Source of the DNA: SG-bin7 sp964498095
GTDB lineage: Bacteria > Bdellovibrionota > Bdellovibrionia > Bdellovibrionales > SG-bin7
Direction: 5' to 3'
Assembly (NCBI GenBank): GCA_964498095.1
Contig: CAZCFY010000011.1
Location: 1 to 64,000, forward strand
DNA length: 64,000 nt
Shown in pieces: positions 1 to 8,871 of the stretch. The first letter of the stretch is position 1, and every line of letters starts with the position of its first letter. The notes under the pieces are model-generated. The model did not search any database, was not told the DNA's origin, and worked only from the letters and a program-made list of their open reading frames with translations. Made by a program: the position numbers and the translations under genes.

Positions 1-1239
1 AATTAACGATTTATTCAAATATTTTTTGATTAAGTACATGCTTACCTGACGAGCTGTGACTATGGGTTTAGCACGATTTTTTGAACGCAAATCTACTAAC
101 CTAATATGATAATGCTCAGAAACCAGTTTCTGGATTTCATCGGCATTAAGATCGTATTTTTCATCGTGGGTACCCAAAACTTCTTTCGCTAAAGCCAAAG
201 TTATTTCGAGACCGCGTAGTTCGGTAAACATTCGCACTTTATTTAGGTTACCTTCAAGCTCACGAATTGAACGTTTGGATATTCGCGCCACATAACTTAT
301 AACGTCGTCGGGAACCTTTATGCATTTTCTCTCAGCTTTATAACGCAAAATTGCTACGCGTGTTTCTACATCGGGCATTTGAATATCTGCGATTAAACCC
401 CACTCTAAGCGAGTGCGAATACGGTCTTCAAGGCCCTTGATATCTTTAGGCATGCGGTCGCTGGCGACCACTACCTGCCGGCGGCGCTCAAAAAGATCAT
501 TTAACGTATAAAAGAACTCTTCCTGAACAGCTTCTGTTTTTCCTAATATATGGATGTCATCCATTAAAAGTACGTCACACCGGTCACGGTATTTTAAACG
601 GAATTTATCCATTTCATTGCGGCGAATACTCGAGATACATTCGTTTAAAAATCTTTCCGCCGAGACATAGCAAATACGCAAGTTAGTAAAAGTCGTACGA
701 ATATGGTTACCAACGGCATTTAATAGATGCGTCTTTCCCATACCTGTGGGCCCACATATAAATAGTGGGTTATAGCCTTCGGCACCGGGGTTTTGCGCAA
801 TGTTAAAAGATGAGGCGTGCGCAAACTCGTTGTTGCGGCCCACCACAAAGGTAGAAAACGTATAATCACGGCCCAAACTGTCAGGAGTAGGGAGACTATT
901 CTCCGCGTCACGCGCTGCAGAAGGAACGGGTTGTGAGTATGTAGATAATTCCAATTGCAAAGGTTCGTCTGACTTTTTTCCGGTAACGACAAACTCAAGT
1001 TGGAAAGGGTTTTTGTAAAGTGCGGAAATTTCAGAACAAATTCTATCGAAGAAATTTTCGGTTATCCAATACTTATGAAGATCAGTAGGTACACCCAAGC
1101 GAAAGCGCTTTCCCGTGTCGGTGTTATCAACGGCTATGAGCTCTGTAGGTTCAAACCAAGTTTGAATAAACTTGTTGCCAGAGTTTTTCGACCTTAAATT
1201 GGATTTAACATTTTCCCAGAAGTCAGTTTCCTGGTTCAA
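1..1239 (-). CDS. dnaA: Chromosomal replication initiator DnaA (3' end cut by window edge)
   Basis: DnaA binds DnaA boxes at oriC and opens the duplex. Reading the minus strand, the frame is open from about 1287 to base 1. It shows an N-terminal domain with the DFWENV start typical of domain I, a Walker A GPTGMGKTH near 720-745, a Walker B DVLLMDDIHIL near 545-575, and the domain IV DNA-binding signature with ARQVSMYL near 20-50. The last residues lie left of the window. I chose the TTG at 1239 because AGGAGG sits four bases upstream. An in-frame ATG at 1287 would add 16 residues but has no good ribosome site. The gene is divergent from rpmH. Identity is certain; the start is not. Confidence 0.96.
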   Translation of the reverse strand, partial: MNQETDFWENVKSNLRSKNSGNKFIQTWFEPTELIAVDNTDTGKRFRLGVPTDLHKYWITENFFDRICSEISALYKNPFQLEFVVTGKKSDEPLQLELSTYSQPVPSAARDAENSLPTPDSLGRDYTFSTFVVGRNNEFAHASSFNIAQNPGAEGYNPLFICGPTGMGKTHLLNAVGNHIRTTFTNLRICYVSAERFLNECISSIRRNEMDKFRLKYRDRCDVLLMDDIHILGKTEAVQEEFFYTLNDLFERRRQVVVASDRMPKDIKGLEDRIRTRLEWGLIADIQMPDVETRVAILRYKAERKCIKVPDDVISYVARISKRSIRELEGNLNKVRMFTELRGLEITLALAKEVLGTHDEKYDLNADEIQKLVSEHYHIRLVDLRSKNRAKPIVTARQVSMYLIKKYLNKSLI

Positions 1240-1399
1240 TGGTCCTCCTAGCTGGTTTGAAATTGAGTTTGGACTGTCTATCAGCATTGTGGAAAACTTT
1301 CAACAACTTGACGGTCACCCCCAAGTATGTTTTTATGCGAAAAAAAAATTTCCAGTAGTTCCTATTATTTCAAAGCGTTAACGCGCAGGGAGAGAGAAA
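1240..1399. promoter_or_regulatory. dnaA-rpmH divergent intergenic region with one DnaA-box-like 9-mer
   Basis: This 160-base gap separates divergent dnaA and rpmH, so it must carry both promoters. TGTGGAAAA at 1288-1296 is the complement of TTTTCCACA, one mismatch from the DnaA box TTATCCACA, and could serve dnaA autoregulation. An A-rich run lies at 1340-1350. I do not see a cluster of boxes, so the main origin is more likely on the other side of dnaA, outside the window. Confidence 0.35.
1243..1249 (-). promoter_or_regulatory. Shine-Dalgarno of dnaA deciding a TTG start
   Basis: On the minus strand the sequence reads AGGAGGA followed by CCA and TTG. This is the strongest ribosome site near the dnaA N-terminus and favours the TTG at 1239 over the ATG at 1287. 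Confidence 0.6.
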
Positions 1400-1549
1400 A
1401 TGAAAAGAACCCTTCAAGTCAGCCGCCGCCGTCGCAAAAAAACTCATGGCTTTCGTTCCCGTATGTCGACAGCCGCCGGCCGCGAAGTTCTAGCTCGCCG
1501 TCGTGCTAAAGGCCGCAAAAGAGTTGCTGTAACTGTCAGTGGCAAGTAA
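1400..1549 (+). CDS. rpmH: 50S ribosomal protein L34
   Basis: This 49-residue, strongly basic protein begins MKRTLQVSRRRRKKTHGFRS and ends TVSGK, which is the L34 pattern (KRT start, THGFR, RAKGRK). It sits in the large ribosomal subunit. AGGGAGAGAG just upstream is the ribosome site. The last 11 bases overlap the start of rnpA, the usual rpmH-rnpA pairing. It is shorter than 60 codons and so easily missed. Confidence 0.97.
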   Translation: MKRTLQVSRRRRKKTHGFRSRMSTAAGREVLARRRAKGRKRVAVTVSGK

Positions 1550-1895
1550 AAACATCGAAAGTCTAAAAAAGAAATCAGATTTCCTGGAGATCAAGAATTC
1601 AGGAAAGAGGATTCGCTTAAACAATTGGTTGTTACTTAACTATAAAAAAACGGGCACCGGAAATAAATGCCGGGTAGGGATGACGATTCCAAAAAAAGTC
1701 GGAGTCGCGGTGGTTAGAAATAAGCTGAAACGCTGGTGCCGAGAAATCTTCAAAAGAAATGTACAACCAGACATGCCGGGAGTGGATATAAATGTGGTGT
1801 TTTTGGGAAGCGACAAAAACTTCTTTAAAAAGCTCGAATTTAGTAGTTTTAAAGACGCTTTTGAACAGGGCCTCGCAAAAATCAATCGAACTTAA
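1539..1895 (+). CDS. rnpA: Ribonuclease P protein component
   Basis: This is the protein subunit that helps the RNase P RNA trim 5' leaders of pre-tRNAs. At 118 residues it has normal length, and it carries the family RNA-binding signature as RNKLKRWCREIFKRN around residues 60-75. The start is a GTG at 1539 inside the end of rpmH; no later Met fits the family N-terminus. The overlap implies translational coupling to L34. yidD follows eight bases later. Confidence 0.93.
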   Translation: MASKNIESLKKKSDFLEIKNSGKRIRLNNWLLLNYKKTGTGNKCRVGMTIPKKVGVAVVRNKLKRWCREIFKRNVQPDMPGVDINVVFLGSDKNFFKKLEFSSFKDAFEQGLAKINRT

Positions 1896-1902
1896 TCGTT
1901 TT

Positions 1903-2121
1903 ATGCTTTTAAGTTTTGTATGGGTCTATCGTGTTACTTTATCGCCGTTTCTAGGCGGTAACTGCCGGTTTAATCCGACTTGCTCCGAATATGCGATCCA
2001 AGCCATCAAAACTCATTCGCCGAGCTATTCTCTATTTTTAATTTTCAAAAGAATTTCGCAATGTCATCCCTGGGGACCCTATGGGTATGATCCAATCCCA
2101 TCTAAAGGTATTAAGCCATGA
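1903..2121 (+). CDS. yidD: Membrane protein insertion efficiency factor YidD
   Basis: This is a small protein of about 72 residues with the YidD core: a hydrophobic N-terminus, the cysteine motif CRFNPTCSEYA, and the C-terminal CHPWGPYGYDP. YidD proteins sit at the inner membrane and assist YidC/Sec-dependent insertion. I started at the ATG at 1903 rather than far upstream inside rnpA, since the family begins only a few residues before VYR. The stop overlaps the yidC ATG by four bases. Confidence 0.9.
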   Translation: MLLSFVWVYRVTLSPFLGGNCRFNPTCSEYAIQAIKTHSPSYSLFLIFKRISQCHPWGPYGYDPIPSKGIKP

Positions 2122-3785
2122 ACGAACAACAGAATTCATTTTTTGATTATAAAACGCTCTTTGCCATTATTCTCGTAGGTCTTGTTTGGTTTCAGTGGGA
2201 AAAGCACTTACAAACGAAGTATCCCAGTTACAACAAGCCGGCCGCGAACAGCCAAAAACCAGAAGATCAACCCGGGATAGTAGCAGCCACAAAAGAAGCA
2301 GTAAAAGAGGAAATTAAAACGACGGATCCCCTAAAATCGCGTACCGTAGACGTGCCCGAGGAAAAACAAGTGCCGGAAGAGCTTGTTCATTACGAGGACT
2401 CTGTATGGAAGTTTGATTTTTCCTCCAATGGGATGGGCCTAAAAAACATTTTTTTAAAAACCATGAGCGACCGCAGCGGCAATCTAATTCAGTTGGGCGA
2501 CTCCAGCGATCATTCTCCCCTTGAAACTCACCTGATTGATGTCGCTAACCGACTTAACTTTAAAATATCTAAAATTAGCGACACGGAATTTGTGGGCAAA
2601 GCTAATATTTTGGGAATGGAAATTTCTAAAACTGTGAAAGTAAATTCTGATAGAACATTTTTTAATGTCGCTGTTTCAGCGACAAATCTAAGGCCAGAGT
2701 TCAAAGGCTTTCTAACCTACATGGCAGATCGTATCGCGCTGCCCGAGCAAAAAGGGTTTTTCCAGCGCATGTTTTTTCCTAGTTACGACATGCCTGAGTA
2801 CGTTGTAGTTTCATCGGGCACCACCGAACGCCACATGTTTATGGATGATACGGCTTTTGAAGCAAAAAGCTACAATCAGGTATCACACTATTCTTTTGGT
2901 TCGCACTACTTTGCGATGGCCCTTGTTGATCAATCCGCGGTAATGCCGACAGCGAATCTAAGTATGAACGCAAAAGAGAAAACTTTTTTAGGAACTTTAC
3001 GTCATCAGATGATAAATCCGACGGACAAGTTTGAAATTCAATTTCTAGCCTACGCCGGGCCGAAAAAGTTGGACGTTTTATCTTCCGTAGACCCAAAACT
3101 TCAAGAAGTAGTTAACTACGGTTTCTTTGGATTTCTGTCGCGGCCCATGCTTAAAATCATGCACGCCTTTTATGATGTGTTTAAAAACTGGGGGATGGCG
3201 ATCATTTTGCTGACTCTTTTGGTGCGCCTATTCGTGCTCCCCTTTAATATCATGTCCTATAAATCAATTAAGGCGATGCAAACAATTCAACCCCTTCTAA
3301 AGCAACTGCAAGAGAAGTATAAAGACAACCGACAAGAATTAAATTTAGCGACAATGAAGTTAATGAAAGATCATAAAGTAAATCCATTGGGCGGTTGCTT
3401 GCCTATGCTATTACAGCTGCCAGTGTTTTTTGCCCTATATCAGGTGTTTGGGCAAAGTATAGAACTTTATAAGGCGCCATTTGTATTGTGGATTCAGGAT
3501 TTGAGTGCGAAAGACCCATTTTATGTATTACCCATCGGTATGGCCGCCACGATGTTCGTGCAACAAAAGATGATGCCTTCCACAATGGACCCGCAACAAG
3601 CTAAGGTAATGATGTTCGTTCCCGTATTATTTTCTCTAATGATGCTAAATCTGCCGAGCGCGCTAAATCTTTACATCTTTGTCAGCAGCTTGTTCGCGGT
3701 TATTCAGCAGATCTATTTTATGAATGATAAAAAACAAACAAACAAAGACGTGATTTTGGCTAAGGCCAAACTCGTGGAAAAATAA
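2118..3785 (+). CDS. yidC: Membrane protein insertase YidC
   Basis: This 555-residue YidC/Oxa1 insertase places proteins in the inner membrane with or without SecYEG. Residues 12-28 form the first membrane segment. A large periplasmic beta domain follows to about residue 340, the Gram-negative form, then the conserved insertase core of about five helices (for example KNWGMAIILLTLLVRL and the NPLGGCLPMLLQLP loop). The C-terminus is short and basic. It overlaps yidD by ATGA and is followed 22 bases later by jag. Confidence 0.97.
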   Translation: MNEQQNSFFDYKTLFAIILVGLVWFQWEKHLQTKYPSYNKPAANSQKPEDQPGIVAATKEAVKEEIKTTDPLKSRTVDVPEEKQVPEELVHYEDSVWKFDFSSNGMGLKNIFLKTMSDRSGNLIQLGDSSDHSPLETHLIDVANRLNFKISKISDTEFVGKANILGMEISKTVKVNSDRTFFNVAVSATNLRPEFKGFLTYMADRIALPEQKGFFQRMFFPSYDMPEYVVVSSGTTERHMFMDDTAFEAKSYNQVSHYSFGSHYFAMALVDQSAVMPTANLSMNAKEKTFLGTLRHQMINPTDKFEIQFLAYAGPKKLDVLSSVDPKLQEVVNYGFFGFLSRPMLKIMHAFYDVFKNWGMAIILLTLLVRLFVLPFNIMSYKSIKAMQTIQPLLKQLQEKYKDNRQELNLATMKLMKDHKVNPLGGCLPMLLQLPVFFALYQVFGQSIELYKAPFVLWIQDLSAKDPFYVLPIGMAATMFVQQKMMPSTMDPQQAKVMMFVPVLFSLMMLNLPSALNLYIFVSSLFAVIQQIYFMNDKKQTNKDVILAKAKLVEK

Positions 3786-3807
3786 TCTCACCCTATTAGG
3801 AGGAACT

Positions 3808-4335
3808 ATGACAGGGTTTTTTAGTAAGATTTTTGGTGGCGGAAAAGCAGAAGCAAACAAGCCTGAGCACACCGATGTCGTCAACGAAACTTTAGAGGGC
3901 CTGGTTAAGAAATCAGGTTTAGATCTCGAGTACACTGTGACTTTAGCGGGCGAAAATAACATCGCTGTTGAAATCAAGGGTCAGGACGAAAAGCTACTTA
4001 TCGACAAAGAAGGCATGACTTTGGATGCAATCCAGCTGTTTTTGTTGCGCGTTCTTCAGCATCGTTTCCACGACGAAAAAATCGATGTAACGGTTGATTG
4101 TAGCGAGTATCGCCGCGAGGCCAACCGTCAACTAGAAGAAGTGGCCGATCAATTGCGCGAAAAAGTTTTAACAAATAACAAGAGTGTTTATTACCGAGCA
4201 CTACCCCCAAAGGATAGAAAAGTTATTCACCAGTATTTGGCGAATGACGGCCGCGTACGTAGCCGCTCCGTGGGAGAAGGGCTTTATAAGCGCATCAAAG
4301 TTTATCCCGTACGCTCGCCCGAAGCTGAAGGTTAA
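3808..4335 (+). CDS. khpB: RNA-binding protein KhpB/Jag (KH + R3H)
   Basis: This 175-residue protein carries a KH-like domain (about 40-110, with LLIDKEGMTLDAIQ) followed by an R3H domain (about 115-170, with the DRKVIHQYL segment and R...H pair). KhpB binds RNA and affects cell division and elongation in Gram-positives; its role here is unknown. The N-terminal Jag-N domain seen in Firmicutes is missing, and residues 1-30 are instead a short Gly/Lys-rich lead. AGGAGGAACT directly upstream is an excellent ribosome site. It is co-directional with yidC and mnmE, the classic order. Confidence 0.88.
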   Translation: MTGFFSKIFGGGKAEANKPEHTDVVNETLEGLVKKSGLDLEYTVTLAGENNIAVEIKGQDEKLLIDKEGMTLDAIQLFLLRVLQHRFHDEKIDVTVDCSEYRREANRQLEEVADQLREKVLTNNKSVYYRALPPKDRKVIHQYLANDGRVRSRSVGEGLYKRIKVYPVRSPEAEG

Positions 4336-4340
4336 TATTG

Positions 4341-5720
4341 ATGAGTTTTTTGGTTGGCGATGAAGACACTATTTGTGCTTTATCGACGCCCGAGGGTCAT
4401 GGTGGAATAGCGGTAATCCGTATAAGCGGAAAGAATGCTATTGCTGTGGCCCGGCGTCTATGCTCGTTTTTGCCCGAAAAGCTCGAGTCTCATAGAGTTT
4501 ATTACGGAATGTTACATGGTAGCGAGGACAAAACGTCGATCGATGAAGTCCTCGTTAGTTATTTTGCCGAAGGCAAATCGTTTACAGGTGAACATACAAT
4601 AGAAATTTCTTCGCATGGCAGCTCCTTTTTATCTTTAACCATTTTAAGAGAGTTGCAATTAGCTGGCGCTCGCATGGCCCGTAACGGGGAATTTACTTAC
4701 CGCGCCTATATGAATGGAAAGATGGATTTAGTTCAGGCCGAAGGAGTGCTTGGATTAATTCAAAGCCGCTCTAAAGTATCATCGCGGGCGGCGATTAATC
4801 ATTTGCGCGGCGGACTTTCAAAAACTTATCAAGAGATTGAAAATCAGATCATGTCAGTAGTAGGCCAACTAGAAGCCGAAATTGATTTTACGCACGAGAA
4901 CCTGTCGACGGAAAGTTACGAAGTGCTGTTACCAAAATTGCTTGCGGCAAAAGGGAAAGTAGAGAGTCTTATAGACACCTACGCCCTGGGTAGACAGCTG
5001 CGTGAGGGATGCCGCATTTTAATTACTGGCGCGCCTAACGTGGGAAAATCAAGTTTAATGAATGTTCTAGCTGGTGAGGATAAATCCATTGTCACGCCCA
5101 TACCAGGAACAACGCGAGACTTGATTGAGTTTAATTCTAGTATGTTTGGCGTCGAGACAGTGTTTATTGACTCCGCCGGCATTCATGACTCCAGCGACGA
5201 AATTGAGATCGCGGGAATGAAAAAGGCAAAGAGCGAATTGAAGGAATGCGACTACGTAATTTTAGTGACCGATCTTTCTAAGGAAATTAGTCAGCAGTTT
5301 CTAGAAGTCGCGGCGGATATTGTCGGTAAAAAGGTCTTAGTGGTGGGCAATAAGTCTGACCTCGTTAGCGATAGCTATAGTGCGGAAGAGTTTTTTAAAG
5401 CTAATAAATTGAACTACGTTTTCTGTAGCATCAAGGAAGATACCGGCCTCGGCGAAGTGAAAAGTAAAATTAAGGACATGTTGTTAGAGCGCCAAGGCTT
5501 TGACTCCCAAATCGTAACCCAATCTCGGCATGTCGAACTCTTAGGAAGAACCGCGAGTAGCTTAGCAAAGGCAATGAGCGGGATGAATGAGGGCGTGAGT
5601 CCCGAACTTGTAGTTTTTGAACTCAAAGAAGGTGTGTTGGCAATCCATGAGCTTATTGGCATTCAAGTCGACGATCGAGTGCTTGATCGTATTTTTAAAG
5701 AATTTTGCATAGGTAAATGA
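4341..5720 (+). CDS. mnmE: tRNA modification GTPase MnmE
   Basis: MnmE works with MnmG to put a carboxymethylaminomethyl group on wobble U34 of tRNAs. The N-terminal formyl-THF-binding domain starts with DTICALSTPEGHGGIAVIR. The inserted G domain has the P-loop GAPNVGKSS, a G3 read as DSAGI instead of the common DTAGI, and NKSD. The helical domain ends in FCIGK, which carries the catalytic cysteine. I chose the ATG at 4341 over the adjacent TTG at 4338. The stop overlaps the mnmG start, so the two partners are coupled. Confidence 0.96.
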   Translation: MSFLVGDEDTICALSTPEGHGGIAVIRISGKNAIAVARRLCSFLPEKLESHRVYYGMLHGSEDKTSIDEVLVSYFAEGKSFTGEHTIEISSHGSSFLSLTILRELQLAGARMARNGEFTYRAYMNGKMDLVQAEGVLGLIQSRSKVSSRAAINHLRGGLSKTYQEIENQIMSVVGQLEAEIDFTHENLSTESYEVLLPKLLAAKGKVESLIDTYALGRQLREGCRILITGAPNVGKSSLMNVLAGEDKSIVTPIPGTTRDLIEFNSSMFGVETVFIDSAGIHDSSDEIEIAGMKKAKSELKECDYVILVTDLSKEISQQFLEVAADIVGKKVLVVGNKSDLVSDSYSAEEFFKANKLNYVFCSIKEDTGLGEVKSKIKDMLLERQGFDSQIVTQSRHVELLGRTASSLAKAMSGMNEGVSPELVVFELKEGVLAIHELIGIQVDDRVLDRIFKEFCIGK

Positions 5721-7606
5721 TCATGAGTAAATCCATTGATGTTATTGTAGTGGGTGCTGGGCACGCCGGAATTGAGGCTTGTTTAGCCCCTGCCCGCCTT
5801 GGACTAAGTACTCTCATGATAACAACTAACCTTGACCGTATTGGCTTTATGAGTTGCAACCCATCTATAGGCGGTTTGGCAAAGGGCCACATTGTACGGG
5901 AGATCGATGTCATGGGTGGCGAAATGGGTGTCGCCGCCGATCAAACATGTATTCAATTTAAAAGATTAAACTCGCGAAAAGGGCCAGCCGTAAGGGGTTC
6001 GCGCGCTCAATGCGATAAGGATCTCTATTCGCAAGTCATGACGAAGACGCTTTACGCGCAAAAAAATCTGAGCGTTAAACAAGGAGAAGTTAAATCTTTA
6101 CTTCTTAGTGGTGATAAGTGTGTCGGCGTCGTATTACATGATGGCTCTGAGGTGCGCGCCAAAACGGTAGTTATAACCACGGGGACTTTTATGAATGCGG
6201 TTATGCATCTTGGATTAGAGCAGACCGCCGGCGGCCGCGCGGGAGATAGGGCGACTACGGGAATATCCGATCAGCTTCGGGCGTTTGGTTTTAACGTGAG
6301 GCGCTTAAAGACTGGGACCCCTGCCCGTCTGGACAAGAGATCAATTGATTGGAGTAAAACCACTCCGCAACCGGGTGACGAAAAATTTTTTCCTTTCAGT
6401 TTGCGCAGCAGTAAAAAGTTAGAGTTGCCGCAGGTGGATTGTTATTTGAGTTACACAACACCAGAGACTCACGACATTATCAGGAAAAATATTCATCTAT
6501 CCCCCATGTATGCCGGAATTATCGAAGGTGTCGGGCCCAGGTATTGTCCCAGTATCGAGGATAAGATTACGCGCTTTGCTGATAAAGAGCGGCATCAAAC
6601 CTTTCTGGAGCCCGAGGGCTTAAGCACCGATTCGATTTATCTTCAGGGGATTTCCACGAGCTTACCGGCGTCAGTGCAGGATCAGTTTTTAAAAACAATT
6701 ACGGGTTTAGAAAGTGTTAAAGTTCTGCGTTATGGCTATGCCGTTGAGTATGACTTTATTGAGCCAACCCAGATTTGGCATAGCCTTGAAACGCGTGGCA
6801 TAGCGAATCTTTTCTTAGCTGGACAAATAAACGGTACGAGCGGCTATGAAGAGGCCGCTGGCCAAGGATTTATAGCCGGCGTAAATGCCGCTCAAAGAGT
6901 TTTAGACAAAGAGCCGGTTGTTTTGGGCCGGGATATTTCTTATATCGGTGTTTTAATCGACGACTTAGTTACGAAGGGCACAAAGGAGCCTTATCGAATG
7001 TTTACGTCGCGCGCGGAACATCGTTTAAATTTACGCGAGGATAATACTGTAGAGAGATTGGGCGAAATTGGTTTGACGCTTGGAATTTTGGACTATGGAT
7101 GGAGAGATAGGTTAGATAACATTAGAAAACAGCGTGTGCAGTTTATGAAGTCTCTGCGAGAGAACAAAGTTTACCCCAACGAAGAAACCCAAGAGATTTT
7201 GAAAAGTATCTCTTCTTCCCCACTCACCAAGCCCCTGACTCTGGAAGAACTACTTCGTCGCACGGAAATTGGTGTCGACCATATTTCTTTATTTTTTGAT
7301 TTAGGTTTAAATTTAGATACCGAAGTTTCTGAGGCGGTAGAGGTTGATGTTAAATATCGGGGTTATATAACGCGGGAACTTGAATTGATTGGGCAAACAC
7401 GCAAATTGGAGTCGCATAAAATTCCGCGTGATCTTAATTATAGTAATGTCCGCGGACTTTCGTCAGAGGAAGTAGAAAAGCTAAGTGATCGCCGGCCAGA
7501 GACGATTGGTCAAGCGCAGAGAATAAGCGGGGTTAATCCCTCGGCTATCCAGGCTATTCTTATTCACCTTAATAAGAGAAGGCGTGAGGAGGCCTTGTTC
7601 ATATGA
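5717..7606 (+). CDS. mnmG: tRNA uridine-5-carboxymethylaminomethyl synthesis enzyme MnmG (GidA)
   Basis: This FAD enzyme is the partner of MnmE. It is full length (about 629 residues), with the dinucleotide-binding GAGHAGIEA at the N-terminus, the CNPSIGGLAKGH signature, a GTPARL segment, and the C-terminal helical domain that meets MnmE. The ATG at 5717 overlaps the mnmE stop. A second ATG at 5723 has better spacing from AGG at 5711 and may be the true start. rsmG overlaps its 3' end by four bases. Confidence 0.96.
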   Translation: MIMSKSIDVIVVGAGHAGIEACLAPARLGLSTLMITTNLDRIGFMSCNPSIGGLAKGHIVREIDVMGGEMGVAADQTCIQFKRLNSRKGPAVRGSRAQCDKDLYSQVMTKTLYAQKNLSVKQGEVKSLLLSGDKCVGVVLHDGSEVRAKTVVITTGTFMNAVMHLGLEQTAGGRAGDRATTGISDQLRAFGFNVRRLKTGTPARLDKRSIDWSKTTPQPGDEKFFPFSLRSSKKLELPQVDCYLSYTTPETHDIIRKNIHLSPMYAGIIEGVGPRYCPSIEDKITRFADKERHQTFLEPEGLSTDSIYLQGISTSLPASVQDQFLKTITGLESVKVLRYGYAVEYDFIEPTQIWHSLETRGIANLFLAGQINGTSGYEEAAGQGFIAGVNAAQRVLDKEPVVLGRDISYIGVLIDDLVTKGTKEPYRMFTSRAEHRLNLREDNTVERLGEIGLTLGILDYGWRDRLDNIRKQRVQFMKSLRENKVYPNEETQEILKSISSSPLTKPLTLEELLRRTEIGVDHISLFFDLGLNLDTEVSEAVEVDVKYRGYITRELELIGQTRKLESHKIPRDLNYSNVRGLSSEEVEKLSDRRPETIGQAQRISGVNPSAIQAILIHLNKRRREEALFI

Positions 7607-8220
7607 TCAATGATTGGTTCCCATGGTTGGATAGTCAAAAATCTGAGAAGATAAAAAGTTTTCGCGAGCAGCTACTTAAATTCAATGATTCTATAAATCT
7701 TATTTCACCAAACACAGTGAAAACAGTGGATAGCGTACACATAGCCGATAGCATCTTGGCTTCGAGCTTTATAATTGAACGACTGGGAGATCGCGTTACT
7801 TACGATCTTGGTAGTGGGAATGGTTTTCCGGGAATCATCATGGGAATCATAGCTGCAGAGAAGAAATTCGTTCTTGTTGATAGAGATGTTAAGAAAATCG
7901 AGTTCTTGAAGCACATTGTCAATGAACTAAAATTAAGCAACGTCAGTTGCGAGATTAAGAATATAGGTCAGGACAAAAGCTTAAAGTTTGAGCAGGCAGT
8001 GAGTCGGGCGATGGCCCCGATGGGTAGAGTGTTAAAGGCGGCTAAGGATTGTTTTGAAAAGGGTGGGGTGGTCTTTTTGATGAAGACACCAAAGTGGGAA
8101 AGTGAACTTGCCACCGATCATGTGCATTTAGAGAAAGTTTGGTCATGGAAGGTTGTTCACGAGTACTCTCTTCCACAAGAGGAAAGTAAACGATTAGTTA
8201 TCCAGGCTACTCGTAATTAA
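7603..8220 (+). CDS. rsmG: 16S rRNA 7-methylguanosine methyltransferase RsmG (GidB)
   Basis: RsmG methylates N7 of G527 in 16S rRNA using SAM. This 205-residue protein has the Rossmann SAM site YDLGSGNGFPGI around residues 67-78 and the acidic VLVDRD strand after it, then the VSRAMAPMG region. It overlaps mnmG by four bases and ends six bases before the first parS palindrome. It closes the rpmH-to-rsmG gene run. Confidence 0.93.
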   Translation: MINDWFPWLDSQKSEKIKSFREQLLKFNDSINLISPNTVKTVDSVHIADSILASSFIIERLGDRVTYDLGSGNGFPGIIMGIIAAEKKFVLVDRDVKKIEFLKHIVNELKLSNVSCEIKNIGQDKSLKFEQAVSRAMAPMGRVLKAAKDCFEKGGVVFLMKTPKWESELATDHVHLEKVWSWKVVHEYSLPQEESKRLVIQATRN

Positions 8221-8225
8221 TTGAG

Positions 8226-8247
8226 AATTGTTCCACGTGGAACAATT
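8226..8247. promoter_or_regulatory. parS centromere site 1
   Basis: A perfect 22-base palindrome with core TGTTCCACGTGGAACA at 8229-8244. It matches the conserved bacterial parS consensus (TGTTTCACGTGAAACA) except for one symmetric change per arm. It lies right after rsmG and overlaps the stop codon of the minus-strand lipoprotein gene. parA/parB follow 630 bases away. Confidence 0.9.
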
Positions 8248-8788
8248 AGTGTCCACCCTTCGAGGCTCCCTCAGATTTCCCCTCTTCTCCACCCGCCTGA
8301 TCAGCTCCAGACGCCTTTTTTAGTGCTGTTTGTCGCGTACTCCACTTTTTTGTGCGAGAATCCCAGGATTTATTGGCTTTGCGCAGGCTCATTTTGGTTT
8401 GATAGCCGTCATACTCAGAGGGATCTGGCCAGGGCTTATCTGCTTTAAAGGCTGTGAGATATTGCTCCCTCGCCTCTTTTTTTCGGGTTTTCGCATGGAG
8501 TTCATAGAAAACCTGCATTTGCTTGGCGGATTCTGCCTCCTTTAGTTTTCCATAGTATCGATTCTTAATAGCTTTCGCATTCCCCGTGCGCGGGTCCTCT
8601 TTTTCCCACTCAAGCTTGGCAGCTTCGGCCTCAGCAAGAAGTTTTGCCGCCTGATCAGCGTAGGCCTTAGACTCTTTCAATAGATCTATATATATAGGGT
8701 CGATCAGTTCTGGGTTTTTCATGGGCCGCTTACAGGCAGCTAAAAAAAACGCGAATATCAAAAAAGAAAGCTTTAGATAGACCTTCAT
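8246..8788 (-). CDS. Lipoprotein of unknown function, between two parS sites
   Basis: This 180-residue protein begins with a lipoprotein signal (charged start, hydrophobic run, FLAAC with Cys19 as the lipidation site). The mature part is hydrophilic and helical, with Ala/Glu/Lys-rich stretches at about residues 40-110 that could form a coiled coil, and a low-complexity Gly/Ser/Lys tail. I do not recognise a family. It faces rsmG and runs opposite to parA. Its coding span is bracketed by the two parS palindromes: the first overlaps its stop, and the second lies 35 bases upstream of its start. Membrane side (inner or outer) cannot be told. Confidence 0.8.
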   Translation of the reverse strand: MKVYLKLSFLIFAFFLAACKRPMKNPELIDPIYIDLLKESKAYADQAAKLLAEAEAAKLEWEKEDPRTGNAKAIKNRYYGKLKEAESAKQMQVFYELHAKTRKKEAREQYLTAFKADKPWPDPSEYDGYQTKMSLRKANKSWDSRTKKWSTRQTALKKASGADQAGGEEGKSEGASKGGH

Positions 8789-8822
8789 ATTGATATTTTC
8801 GGCTTTTTTCTCTAGATTCTTA

Positions 8823-8840
8823 ATGTTCCACGTGGAACAT
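8823..8840. promoter_or_regulatory. parS centromere site 2
   Basis: A perfect 18-base palindrome with the same core TGTTCCACGTGGAACA (8824-8839) as site 1, about 595 bases away. It lies immediately upstream of parA. An apparent earlier ATG for parA at 8839 falls inside this site, which is one reason to place the parA start at 8872. Confidence 0.92.
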
Positions 8841-8871
8841 GGATTTAAACTACGTTACAGGGGGCAACAGG

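Noticed and set aside
1240..1399. oriC between dnaA and rpmH
   Set aside because: Only one imperfect DnaA box and no AT-rich unwinding tract beyond a short A-run; the origin may be on the other side of dnaA, outside the window.
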